The translations under genes were made by a program, and so were the position numbers. Shown here piece by piece: positions 7,246 to 14,013 of a stretch of 17,589 nucleotides of DNA (positions within the stretch are counted from its first letter, which is position 1; each line of letters begins with the position of its first letter). The notes beneath the pieces were generated by a model, which worked only from the letters and a program-made list of their open reading frames with translations, was not told the DNA's origin and made no database searches. The stretch is from Zestomicrobium sp964482405 (GTDB taxonomy: Archaea > Thermoproteota > Thermoprotei_A > Sulfolobales > NBVN01), in the NCBI GenBank assembly GCA_964482405.1, contig CAYZXH010000033.1, forward strand, positions 1 to 17,589, in the 5' to 3' direction.

Positions 7246-7740
7246 CTAAGACCCTTCCTCAAGAGCTTCCTTAAGGAACCTCTGCGGAATCGGCTCTCTC
7301 TCCTTAATGACATCAAGTATTATCGCTGGGTAGACAGCCGTGACTCCGGGAATCCCTCTCAAGTCCTCAACTACCTTAGATAACTCCTCGGAATTCTTAG
7401 ACCAGATCTCAACTAGTATATTATGATCTCCTGAGGACAGAGCTATGAATGTTACGTCATCTCTTTCTTTAATCAACTTAATAACATCAAGCGTTTTATC
7501 AGGTGTGGTGTTAATCCCTATTATAGCTACTATATCATAACCAAGTTTCTTGTTGTTGGCTATATAAGTATACTTCTTTATAACACCATTTTCCTCAAGC
7601 TTCACTAACCTTCTTTTCACCGCTACATCAGAGATTGAAAGAACTTTAGCTATCTTAGTTATGGGCGTCCTAGCGTTAATACTCAGTTCTCGCAAAATTA
7701 TTACGTCTTTCTTGTTTACTAGGTCATTACGCGTTTTCAT
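7246..7740 (-). CDS. Lrp/AsnC family transcriptional regulator
   Basis: A 164-residue DNA-binding protein of the feast/famine class. Residues 9-58 hold the winged helix-turn-helix (KKDVIILRELSINARTPITK, then IAKVLSISDVAVKRRLVKLEENGVIKKYT). Residues about 65-145 form the ligand-binding RAM domain (VAIIGINTTP, VTFIALSSGDHNILVEIW, LRGIPGVTAVYPAIILDVIK). Such proteins form octamers that sense amino acids or related metabolites; the effector here is unknown. The C-terminus has an extra 15 to 20 residue charged tail. ATG 7740 is preferred over the overlapping GTG 7743; a TATA-like sequence near 7762-7768 places the RNA start almost at the start codon, so the message is probably leaderless. The regulator heads the unit with UPF0282 and the radical SAM enzyme and may control it, perhaps through the inverted repeat at 7744-7767. 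Confidence 0.93.
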   Translation of the reverse strand: MKTRNDLVNKKDVIILRELSINARTPITKIAKVLSISDVAVKRRLVKLEENGVIKKYTYIANNKKLGYDIVAIIGINTTPDKTLDVIKLIKERDDVTFIALSSGDHNILVEIWSKNSEELSKVVEDLRGIPGVTAVYPAIILDVIKEREPIPQRFLKEALEEGS

Positions 7741-7743
7741 CAC

Positions 7744-7767
7744 CCTTAAGAATTTAAGTTATTAAGG
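7744..7767. promoter_or_regulatory. Inverted repeat over the lrp promoter, possible autoregulatory operator
   Basis: CCTTAA (7744-7749) and TTAAGG (7762-7767) are inverted copies 12 bases apart, with a nested CTTAA/TTAAG pair inside (7745-7749 and 7754-7758). The element spans the TATA region and ends at the lrp start. Lrp-type proteins often bind such sites to repress themselves. TTAAG is frequent in this genome, so chance is a real alternative. Confidence 0.3.
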
Positions 7768-7864
7768 TTAATATTCTCAAATGAAAATTCAATCACAGAA
7801 ATAGCATCTGATTAAGTATGTTGAGATAATTGCTTGGTTTTTCGTTAACACTGCATTAAGAATT

Positions 7865-8194
7865 TCAGCCGAACAGAGACGAGATTCCTTCCGCTATTTC
7901 CTCCTCGGTTACCTCCTTCTTCTCTTCTTCCTCAGCCTTAGCCGGAGCCGGCTGCGCTTGCTGAGGTGCTGGAGCGGCTGCTTGAGCAACTACTGGCGTG
8001 ACAGGGACTGCAGGAGCTACGGACGCTTGCTTCAATACCTCGTCTATGTTTATTTCTTTGAGAGCAGCTACTAACATCTTGACGCGTACCTCATCTACCT
8101 TTACTCCAGCCGCGTCTAAAACCCTCCTAAGATTCTCCTCACTTATTTCCTTACCAGCTGTGTGTAGGAGCAGGGACGCATACACGTACTCCAC
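7865..8194 (-). CDS. rpl12: Ribosomal stalk protein P1 (L12 archaeal type)
   Basis: A 109-residue acidic stalk protein of the 50S subunit that dimerises on P0/L10 and recruits translation factors. Residues 1-58 are the helical dimerisation domain (MEYVYASLLLHTAGKEISEE, then VLDAAGVKVDEVRVKMLVAAL). Residues 60-85 are the flexible Ala/Pro linker (VAPAVPVTP, AAAPAPQQAQPAPAK). The tail is highly charged and ends in the conserved factor-binding SSLFG. GTG 8194 is the start, seven bases after GAGGTG. In many crenarchaea this gene follows rpl10 in an L11-L1-L10-L12 cluster; here its upstream neighbour is an acyl-CoA synthetase subunit and it has its own TATA box. It is followed by a 124-base gap before the lrp gene. 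Confidence 0.97.
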   Translation of the reverse strand: MEYVYASLLLHTAGKEISEENLRRVLDAAGVKVDEVRVKMLVAALKEINIDEVLKQASVAPAVPVTPVVAQAAAPAPQQAQPAPAKAEEEEKKEVTEEEIAEGISSLFG

Positions 8195-8225
8195 ACTTCT
8201 CCACCTCTTGATAGATGGTTAACGA

Positions 8226-8236
8226 GATTTTTAAGC
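8226..8236 (-). promoter_or_regulatory. TATA box of rpl12, overlapping the upstream stop codon
   Basis: Minus-strand GCTTAAAAAT (8236-8227) is a good archaeal TATA box. It includes the TAA stop of the acyl-CoA synthetase gene (8231-8233) and predicts a 5' end near 8205, at the edge of the AGAGGTGGAG ribosome site (8199-8208). Confidence 0.5.
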
Positions 8237-9613
8237 ATTTCTTAAGAGTCTTTTACGTATCCTGGAGTAGTTTATGAGTGCAGCAACGGACGAGGCCGCC
8301 CTTTCAGGCATTGGGAAAGCAGGTATCCCGGCATTGTTTAGTTTCTGTATCGCCCAGTAAACCTCCTCACCACCTATGAAGGACGCTATCAGAGGTTTGG
8401 GCAAGCCGCCTAACTCTTTAATCCTCTTAATGAGCTCACCAGCTATTATGGTTGGGTCGGTCACGGCTGTCTGGCAATACACTGCTAAGACTATTCCCAC
8501 GTTATTATCTAGCAGTGCTGACATGACGGCGTCTACGTAACCCTCATTAGATATCATTCCAGTGACGTCTATTGGGTTACCTAGTGAAGCAAAACCAGGT
8601 AGCTTAGGCTTAAGCACGTTAACCAGCGTCTCAGGAGGTGGTGAGAGCTGCACTCCATTCATAGATAGCGTGTCAGTCACTAAGACTCCAGCGCCACCAC
8701 CGTTAGTGATCACTACTAAATCCCCGTCCTTATACTCAGGTGAGTAAGAGAATGTCCTGGCCCAATCAAAAGCTTCTTCAACACTTCTAGCCTCAAGTAT
8801 CCCTGTCTGCTTGAAGACCGTGGAATATATGAGTACGTTACCAGCTAACGACCCAGTGTGTGAGGCCACGGCCTTAGCCCCGACCTCGGTCTTGCCGGCC
8901 TTAATGACTATTATAGGCTTTGAGGTAGATACCTTGCGCGCGACCTCAATAAACCTCTTGCCGTCCTTAACACCCTCAAGATATATTAGAATCACCTTAG
9001 TTGCTTCGTCACCAGCAAGGTACTCTAGGAGATCGGCGTCATCAATATCTGACTTATTCCCTATGCTGATAATGGTTGATACACCTATCTTCTCAACTAT
9101 GGTCATCCCCATGAGAGCGATCCCCAGAGCCCCTGACTGGGTTATGAACGCTATGTGGCCAGGTATCACGTCTTTAGGACCGAAAGAAGCGTTTATCCTT
9201 GCAGGCGTGTACACGACACCGAAGATATTCGGTCCTAAGATGCGCATGCCGTACTTCCTAGCCCTTAACACGATCTCTTCCTCGAGATCATGCCTCCCAA
9301 TCTCCTTAAACCCTGAAGATATGACTACTGCTACCTTAGCTCCCTTCCTCCCCGCTTCCTCTATAACGTCAGGAACCATGTGTGCAGGGACGGACACTAA
9401 CACCATATCTATGCTGTCAGGAATGGATGAGATACTAGGGTACACTTTCAGACCCAGTATCTCCTTAGCTTGCGGGTTTACAGGATATATCTTCCCCCCA
9501 TAACCATACTCTTTAAGATTCCTTAAGATCTCGTACCCGATTTTGCCAGGCTGTCTCGACGCTCCTACCACAGCTATAGATCCAGGCTTAAATAGAGCCT
9601 CCAACGTATCCAT
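8231..9613 (-). CDS. ADP-forming acyl-CoA synthetase, alpha subunit
   Basis: Alpha subunit of an NDP-forming acetyl/acyl-CoA synthetase, which in hyperthermophilic archaea makes ATP from acyl-CoA, ADP and phosphate at the end of sugar and peptide fermentation. The 460 residues match the separate alpha subunits of Pyrococcus. Domains: CoA-binding Rossmann domain (1-130; SIAVVGASRQPGKIGYEIL, YPVNP), then two flavodoxin-like CoA-ligase domains (about 150-460; FITQSGALG, SIGNKSDIDDADLLEYL, YLEG). The phosphorylated catalytic His is His252 in VASHTGSLAG, and Glu213 in YLEG is the expected partner Glu. The ATP-grasp domain is absent, so a beta subunit must be encoded elsewhere. ATG 9613 has GAGGGAG six bases before it, and a TATA box lies at 9648-9660. 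Substrate acid (acetate, or branched or aryl acids) cannot be told. Confidence 0.93.
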   Translation of the reverse strand: MDTLEALFKPGSIAVVGASRQPGKIGYEILRNLKEYGYGGKIYPVNPQAKEILGLKVYPSISSIPDSIDMVLVSVPAHMVPDVIEEAGRKGAKVAVVISSGFKEIGRHDLEEEIVLRARKYGMRILGPNIFGVVYTPARINASFGPKDVIPGHIAFITQSGALGIALMGMTIVEKIGVSTIISIGNKSDIDDADLLEYLAGDEATKVILIYLEGVKDGKRFIEVARKVSTSKPIIVIKAGKTEVGAKAVASHTGSLAGNVLIYSTVFKQTGILEARSVEEAFDWARTFSYSPEYKDGDLVVITNGGGAGVLVTDTLSMNGVQLSPPPETLVNVLKPKLPGFASLGNPIDVTGMISNEGYVDAVMSALLDNNVGIVLAVYCQTAVTDPTIIAGELIKRIKELGGLPKPLIASFIGGEEVYWAIQKLNNAGIPAFPMPERAASSVAALINYSRIRKRLLRNA

Positions 9614-9647
9614 TAAGCTCCCTCATAAAACACGAGATACAGCTTAA

Positions 9648-9660
9648 ATAATTTTTAGGT
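9648..9660 (-). promoter_or_regulatory. TATA box of the acyl-CoA synthetase gene
   Basis: Minus-strand ACCTAAAAATTA, centred near 9655, predicts an RNA start near 9629, just before the GAGGGAG site (9618-9624). A second TATA-like GTTTTTAAACC at about 9675-9687 could provide a longer leader, so tandem promoters are possible. Confidence 0.4.
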
Positions 9661-9706
9661 CAATTCAGACACGTAAGGTTTAAAAACACCTACGCTTGAC
9701 ATCTAA

Positions 9707-9967
9707 TTATTTCAGAAGAGCTTCCACAAATAGTCTATCAAGCTCCTCGTTAGGAGGAGACACGTCCCCATACCCCGGAAATTCATCGAATTCTATCTTA
9801 ACGTACGGTATCGAAAGTCTTTGAAGAACTTCTGAGTCTGCTTCCGGCACGTGAATTATGCTCACGTCATCAAATAAGTACCTAATCTGGGAAACCTTCC
9901 TCAACACCGCGTTACTTTTCTCGTCATAACCTAAAAACACTACTAAACGCTTCACAGGTATCCCCAT
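9707..9967 (-). CDS. Hypothetical small protein, possible thioredoxin-like fold without cysteines
   Basis: I do not recognise a named family. From ATG 9967 it has 86 residues with no cysteine and no membrane segment. The order looks like beta (KRLVVFLGYD), helix (EKSNAVLRKVSQIRYLF), beta (DVSIIHVP), helix (ADSEVLQRLS), then IPYVKIEFDEF with a proline before a strand, then a C-terminal helix (NEELDRLFVEALLK). This recalls a minimal thioredoxin or glutaredoxin-like fold with its cis-Pro but no CxxC; that is inference. Starts are ambiguous: GTG 10003 (98 residues), ATG 9967, or GTG 9955 after GGGGAT. The TATA-like GTTTTTAAGA at 9992-10001 would give an RNA beginning near 9970, which favours a leaderless ATG 9967. 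It is divergent from sua5 and 93 bases upstream of the acyl-CoA synthetase start. Confidence 0.65.
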   Translation of the reverse strand: MGIPVKRLVVFLGYDEKSNAVLRKVSQIRYLFDDVSIIHVPEADSEVLQRLSIPYVKIEFDEFPGYGDVSPPNEELDRLFVEALLK

Positions 9968-10008
9968 ACTAAGCTCTAACGAGCCTACTAATCTTAAAAA
10001 CACAACCC

Positions 10009-10020
10009 CTGCTTAAGCAG
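10009..10020. repeat. Perfect 12-bp palindrome in the divergent gap
   Basis: CTGCTTAAGCAG is a perfect palindrome between the small orphan gene and sua5. It could be an operator serving one or both genes. Its centre is the CTTAAG hexamer that is abundant across this window. Confidence 0.35.
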
Positions 10021-10045
10021 AGCTCTCCCCATGTATCAGCAGTTT

Positions 10046-10055
10046 CTTTTTATTG
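10046..10055 (+). promoter_or_regulatory. TATA box of sua5
   Basis: CTTTTTATTG predicts transcription from about 10077, giving a leader near 20 bases to GTG 10097. The AGGTGG at 10075-10080 would then be at the very 5' end of the message. Confidence 0.4.
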
Positions 10056-10096
10056 TTTCAAACTAGACACATGCAGGTGGGATAATCGAGACTAGA

Positions 10097-11176
10097 GTGC
10101 TTAAGGTAGACCCTATAAATCCGGGTAAGGAAGTTATTGATGAGGCTGTCGAAGTACTTAGGAAGGGTGGTTTAGTAGCTTTCCCTACAGAGACGGTGTA
10201 CGGTTTAGGCGCTGACTCACTTAATAAAGACGCGGTTAAGAGAATCTACGATGTTAAGGGGAGGCCTCCTGACAACCCCCTAATACTGCACATTAGCGAC
10301 CTCAGCGAGTTGGAGGTAGTTGCTAGGGATGTCCCCTCATTCGTTTACGAATTAGCTAGTAAGGTATGGCCAGGACCCGTGACGTTCGTTCTAAGAAAGA
10401 GCGATTTAGTATTGCCTGAAGTGACTGCCGGGTTATCTACAGTGGCTGTTAGGTGTCCGGCACACCCCGTAGCACTAACACTCATTAAAGGTTTAGGGAA
10501 ACCTATAGCGGCTCCAAGCGCTAACTTATCTGGAAGACCCTCACCAACTACAGCGGACCATGTTATTAAAGACCTTGCAGGGAGGATTGAAATGATTCTG
10601 GACGGTGGCGACACGTTCTTCGGTGTTGAATCAACCATAATAAACCTAACCACAGACCCTCCAGTCCTCCTGAGACCGGGTCCGGTAGGAGTTGAAGACT
10701 TGGAAAAACTAGCTAACCTCAGAATATTAGTCCCTGCGTTCGCTAAGGGATTAGAAGAAGCTGGTATTGCTTTAAGTCCTGGAACGAAGTACAGGCATTA
10801 CTCCCCACAAACGACGTTGATCTTGATTGAGGCTGGTCAGTGTCTTACACAGGCAACATATCTCGAGTATGTTAAGTCATTAATTAATGAATACCTAAAG
10901 AAGAATTTTAAGGTCGCCGTCATGTGTAGCAGGGAAACCTGTTCAGAATACGAAAACGCTATAAGCCTTGAGATTGGTTCCAAGAATAATCTCTATGAGG
11001 TAGCTAAGAATCTTTTTAAGAAGCTCAGAGAAATTGATGAGTTAAAGGTTGATGTAGCGGTTTCAGAGAGCTTTGAGGAACGCGGCGTGGGGCTGGCCAT
11101 AATGAATAGGTTAAGGAAGGCCTCAAGCAAGATAATATCCTGCGTTCCACACATCAAAGATAGGAAGTTGCCGTAG
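10097..11176 (+). CDS. sua5: Sua5 threonylcarbamoyl-AMP synthase (tRNA t6A synthesis)
   Basis: Makes L-threonylcarbamoyladenylate from threonine, bicarbonate and ATP; the KEOPS complex then transfers the group to A37 of ANN-decoding tRNAs. The 359 residues form the two-domain Sua5 type, not the short YrdC type. The YrdC domain (1 to about 195) has FPTETVYGLG (29-38), KGRPPDNPL with Lys54 and Arg56 of the catalytic set, APSANLSGRPSPTT, and VESTIINL followed by LLRPGPV. The linker carries the family hallmark GTKYRHYSPQTTL, and the C-terminal Sua5 Rossmann domain follows (about 245-345). GTG 10097 is the only ordinary start before the upstream in-frame TAG, but relatives usually begin a few residues earlier and AGGTGG lies 16 bases upstream, so a rare ATA/ATC start at 10082 or 10085 is possible. 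It is convergent with the AMP phosphorylase gene, 7 bases between stops. Confidence 0.96.
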   Translation: MLKVDPINPGKEVIDEAVEVLRKGGLVAFPTETVYGLGADSLNKDAVKRIYDVKGRPPDNPLILHISDLSELEVVARDVPSFVYELASKVWPGPVTFVLRKSDLVLPEVTAGLSTVAVRCPAHPVALTLIKGLGKPIAAPSANLSGRPSPTTADHVIKDLAGRIEMILDGGDTFFGVESTIINLTTDPPVLLRPGPVGVEDLEKLANLRILVPAFAKGLEEAGIALSPGTKYRHYSPQTTLILIEAGQCLTQATYLEYVKSLINEYLKKNFKVAVMCSRETCSEYENAISLEIGSKNNLYEVAKNLFKKLREIDELKVDVAVSESFEERGVGLAIMNRLRKASSKIISCVPHIKDRKLP

Positions 11177-11183
11177 TTGCGTG

Positions 11184-12692
11184 TCAGAGATACTCTGGGA
11201 AAGTCTCCAGTAACATCCCCTCAATAGTTATTGGCTTAAGGACCTCAACTAATCTGAGAGCTTCATCTAACAGGGCTTCGGAGTTACTGTATATCTCTAG
11301 CAGAGTTTGGCCTTCCTTGACTTTATGCCCCCTCTTCACGTAGAGTTTCACGCCCGCACCTTTGTCTTGAGGAGCTCCAGCAGCCATAGCTACACGTGAT
11401 AACGCGTCGTTATAAACTCCTGTAACGTATCCGTCTATAGGTGCCTTAACCTCGACCCTATACCTACCTAAGGGTATTTCCTCAGGTTTCACGCTGGGGT
11501 TGCCCCCCATAACCTCAACGATCTTTAAGAAGGTTTGGAGTGCCTTACCAGACTCAAATATCTCTAGAGCGACTTTACGTCCGCTACCCCTAGGAGCTAC
11601 GCCGGCGACCTCAAGCACGAGACCGGCTAACGCCACGGCTTTCTCTTTAACTGACATAGGTCCGTTACCCATAAGAGTCTCTAAAGCCTCACGCGCTTCT
11701 AGAGCCGGCCCTATCGCGTACCCTATTGGTTGACCACCGTAAGTTATAGCGCACCTCACGCTAAGATTCAACTTATTACCTACCTGAACGAAGAGTGAGG
11801 AGAGGTTTCTCGCCTCCTCAATACTCTCTACCTTAGCTCCTCTGCCGGTAGGGATATCTATGATTAAGTTGCTCACGCTCATGCTTAATTTCTTGGATAG
11901 TATGGAGGCCACCATCTGCGACGTAGGATCAAGCTTTAACTGATGCTCGACACGTATTAAAATATCGTCTGCCGGGGCGAGATTAAGTGTACCGCCCCAA
12001 ATAATAAATCCCTTAACCTTCTTCGCTAACTCAAGGACCTCCTCCTCAGTGAATGTCACTGGAGCAAAAACCTCCATGGTATCAGCCGTTCCTGCCGGTG
12101 AGGTTATCGCTCTAGACGATGTTTTCGGGATGAAAACTCCTGCCGACGCGATTATCGGGACCGCGACTATGGATACCTTTGAATTTCCTGGAACCCCGCC
12201 GATGGAGTGAATGTCGTGGGCAGGCTCCTCAAACCTCAATACGTTGCCTGTCTCAACCATAGCTTTAGTTAAAGATACCATCTCATCAACATCCATCCCA
12301 ACACTTGTTTGAGCAGCTACGAAAGCAGCTATCTCAACATCACTTAAGATGCCGGAGGTTATGTCTTTTATTATGGAGCGTATCTCGTCCTCACTTAATT
12401 TAATTCCCCTCAGCTTCTTCTTAATGAAATCTACTGAAGGAACCATGGAATACATGTTTAACTTGATTTTCTCAGGATTGCCTAAAGCTGCTGAGACGCT
12501 TTTACTTAATAGGACTTCCTCTCCCTCCTCCTCAGACACCACAACCCAGGCGGTAACATACTTAGAGTCATTCACTACCTTAACTCTCGAACCACCCTTC
12601 AACCCGTTAGCTAAGGCTATGTTTTTAGGAATCAGAACAACTCTTAAATCCCCCGTATCTGCATCAAGGAGTCTAACCCTGAAGTTAGTCAC
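11184..12692 (-). CDS. deoA: AMP phosphorylase (nucleoside monophosphate phosphorylase)
   Basis: Phosphorolyses AMP (also CMP and UMP) to ribose 1,5-bisphosphate and free base. In archaea this feeds R15P isomerase and type III RuBisCO, so that nucleotide ribose enters central metabolism. From GTG 12692 it has 502 residues, the length of the archaeal enzyme and longer than bacterial thymidine phosphorylase because of an N-terminal domain (1-80). The helical domain (about 90-160) and phosphate/nucleotide site follow: HSIGGVPGNSKVSIVAVPII, KTSSRAITSPAGTADTMEV, FIIWGGTLNLAPADD and IDIPTGRGAKV. The C-terminal domain has the lipoyl-like turn VYVKRG-type segment (KLYVKRGHKVKEGQTL). ATG 12710 would add MCWCVL and fits a leaderless start from the TATA box at 12731-12740. 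GTG 12692 has GGTG seven bases before it and fits homologue length better. Neither the isomerase nor RuBisCO lies in the window. Confidence 0.93.
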   Translation of the reverse strand: MTNFRVRLLDADTGDLRVVLIPKNIALANGLKGGSRVKVVNDSKYVTAWVVVSEEEGEEVLLSKSVSAALGNPEKIKLNMYSMVPSVDFIKKKLRGIKLSEDEIRSIIKDITSGILSDVEIAAFVAAQTSVGMDVDEMVSLTKAMVETGNVLRFEEPAHDIHSIGGVPGNSKVSIVAVPIIASAGVFIPKTSSRAITSPAGTADTMEVFAPVTFTEEEVLELAKKVKGFIIWGGTLNLAPADDILIRVEHQLKLDPTSQMVASILSKKLSMSVSNLIIDIPTGRGAKVESIEEARNLSSLFVQVGNKLNLSVRCAITYGGQPIGYAIGPALEAREALETLMGNGPMSVKEKAVALAGLVLEVAGVAPRGSGRKVALEIFESGKALQTFLKIVEVMGGNPSVKPEEIPLGRYRVEVKAPIDGYVTGVYNDALSRVAMAAGAPQDKGAGVKLYVKRGHKVKEGQTLLEIYSNSEALLDEALRLVEVLKPITIEGMLLETFPEYL

Positions 12693-12730
12693 TAGTACAC
12701 ACCAGCACATTACTATTTGACAACGCCAGT

Positions 12731-12740
12731 ATTTAAAGTT
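12731..12740 (-). promoter_or_regulatory. TATA box of the AMP phosphorylase gene
   Basis: Minus-strand AACTTTAAAT, centred near 12735, predicts an RNA start at about 12709. That is either a leaderless ATG 12710 or a leader of about 17 bases to GTG 12692. The rest of the 12693-12796 gap shows nothing else. Confidence 0.5.
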
Positions 12741-12796
12741 TAGACTGCTTAATTCATTTCCTGTTCTTGAAGAACTAGTTTCTCAACTATAGCGGG

Positions 12797-13162
12797 TTAG
12801 CACGTTAAGTGGATGAAGAGAAGTGTTCTACGCCCCCTACTCACCTCTTCGTTATACTTACGCACAGCCTGCCTAGACCTCAACACATACACTTCAGAAC
12901 CTAATTTTTTAAACGCTTCGACAACTTCTTCATCCACCCTCATAACGCCGTTGTAGCCGGTTCCAATAATGACTACATCCACCTTCATTCCAAGAAAATC
13001 TTTCACATCCGCTAACTGGAGTCTGTGACCCTCAATACGCCACCAATTACTTAAGATCCCTTCAGGGTGAATCACTATATCGTGACTATACTCACGACCA
13101 CCAACTATTATCTCGCCGAAATCGTAATGCTCGATTAAGGGTTGCTTAACTATCTTAATCAC
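12797..13162 (-). CDS. Mth938-like domain protein (DUF498/NDUFAF3 family)
   Basis: A 121-residue single-domain protein of the Mth938/AAMDC/NDUFAF3 group, small alpha/beta proteins of unsettled biochemical role; the mitochondrial member assists complex I assembly. Signatures run through the whole length: HYDFGEIIVGGREYSHDIVI near the start, WWRIEGHRLQLADVKDFL, VVIIGTGYNGVMRVDEEV, AVRKYNEEVSRGRRTLLFIHLTC at the end, with the terminal His-Leu-Thr-Cys conserved in the family. The start is GTG 13162. A TATA-like TAGTTATTAAC at about 13185-13195 would start RNA near 13164, so a leaderless own message is possible. It also lies only 24 bases after the last ECF ATPase gene on the same strand and could be read through from that operon. 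A functional link with the transporter is not established. Confidence 0.9.
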   Translation of the reverse strand: MIKIVKQPLIEHYDFGEIIVGGREYSHDIVIHPEGILSNWWRIEGHRLQLADVKDFLGMKVDVVIIGTGYNGVMRVDEEVVEAFKKLGSEVYVLRSRQAVRKYNEEVSRGRRTLLFIHLTC

Positions 13163-13186
13163 CCATGCATAATTAGAGTTATGAGG

Positions 13187-14011
13187 TTAATAACTAGGGT
13201 GTAGAGACTTAAAACTCAAGATTCTAATGAGTTCCTCAGGCAATAACACACAGTTCTCGATCGAGATTTCTTTCGCTAGTTGTGCTGTGTAAGTAGGTAG
13301 CAGGGAATTCCTCCTCAAAAGTTCTAGGTCGCAGAGTATCTCCCTGGTCTCGCCGTCAGCTACTACCCTGCCCGAATTCATTAAGATAACTCTCTCAGAG
13401 TACCTAGAAAGTATCTCAACGTCGTGCGTGATCAAAATCACCGTACCCCCGTTTTCTCTCAGTCTCCTCAAGAACTCAACGAACTTGATAGAATAGTACC
13501 AGTCTTGCCCAGTAGTGGGCTCATCCACAATGAAGTTCTTAGTACCGGCTAATAAGTAAGATGCTAGTAAGACCCTTAGCTTAACATGCCTGGGTAGGCT
13601 GAGGACAGGTTTTTCGAGAATCTCCCTACCTATCTCCAGCTGACTCAAAACTTCATCAAACCTATCCTTAATTAAGTCTTCACCCACGTTAAGTATCCTA
13701 GGCGTGAACAGAATCTCCTCTAACACGCTCACATTAAGTAGTTGCGTGTTAATGTCTTGGGAAATGTACCCGATAATCCTTATCAGCTCCCCCCTCCTAT
13801 AACGCTTTACGTCCTTCCCTTTAATCAAGACAAGACCTGAAGTGGGTTTAAGCAATCCTGCTAGACACTTAGCTAGGGTGGTCTTGCCGGAACCGTTATT
13901 CCCTAAAACACCGACGAACTCCCCCTCCCTAATTTCTAGGCTGATTGAGTCTAGGGCTCTGGTACCGTCCGGGTACTCAAAAACAAGGTTTTCTGTCTTG
14001 ACGAGGTACAT
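13187..14011 (-). CDS. ecfA: ECF transporter ATPase with degenerate signature motif
   Basis: Second ATPase of the energy-coupling-factor importer, acting on the inner membrane face with EcfT. From ATG 14011 it has 274 residues. Walker A GNNGSGKTT is at 37-45, the Q-loop Gln is Gln85 (YISQDINTQLL), Walker B with catalytic Glu is NFIVDEPTTGQD (159-170), and the H-loop His is His196 (LITHD). The signature normally LSGGQ reads LSLPR at 137-141, followed by HVKLRVLLASYLL, so Gly and Gln that contact the partner's ATP are lost. The D-loop is also unusual (TTGQD). About 75 residues follow the H-loop. GTG 14014 is an alternative start; GGGTG lies seven bases before ATG 14011. It begins 2 bases after the stop of the other ATPase gene. 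It is clearly an ABC ATPase and intact as a reading frame, so this is not a pseudogene. Confidence 0.92.
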   Translation of the reverse strand: MYLVKTENLVFEYPDGTRALDSISLEIREGEFVGVLGNNGSGKTTLAKCLAGLLKPTSGLVLIKGKDVKRYRRGELIRIIGYISQDINTQLLNVSVLEEILFTPRILNVGEDLIKDRFDEVLSQLEIGREILEKPVLSLPRHVKLRVLLASYLLAGTKNFIVDEPTTGQDWYYSIKFVEFLRRLRENGGTVILITHDVEILSRYSERVILMNSGRVVADGETREILCDLELLRRNSLLPTYTAQLAKEISIENCVLLPEELIRILSFKSLHPSY

Positions 14012-14013
14012 CA

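Noticed and set aside
8811..9503. 230-codon open frame on the + strand opposite the acyl-CoA synthetase gene
   Set aside because: It is antisense to a strongly conserved gene, its translation has low-complexity composition and no recognisable motifs, and no ribosome site or TATA box fits.
12349..12720. 123-codon open frame on the + strand opposite the AMP phosphorylase gene
   Set aside because: It mirrors codon bias of the real gene on the other strand and shows no family motif or promoter.
13187..14011. Pseudogene because of the broken ABC signature
   Set aside because: The frame is intact, Walker A, Q-loop, Walker B and H-loop are all kept, and the loss is matched by a complementary change in the partner.
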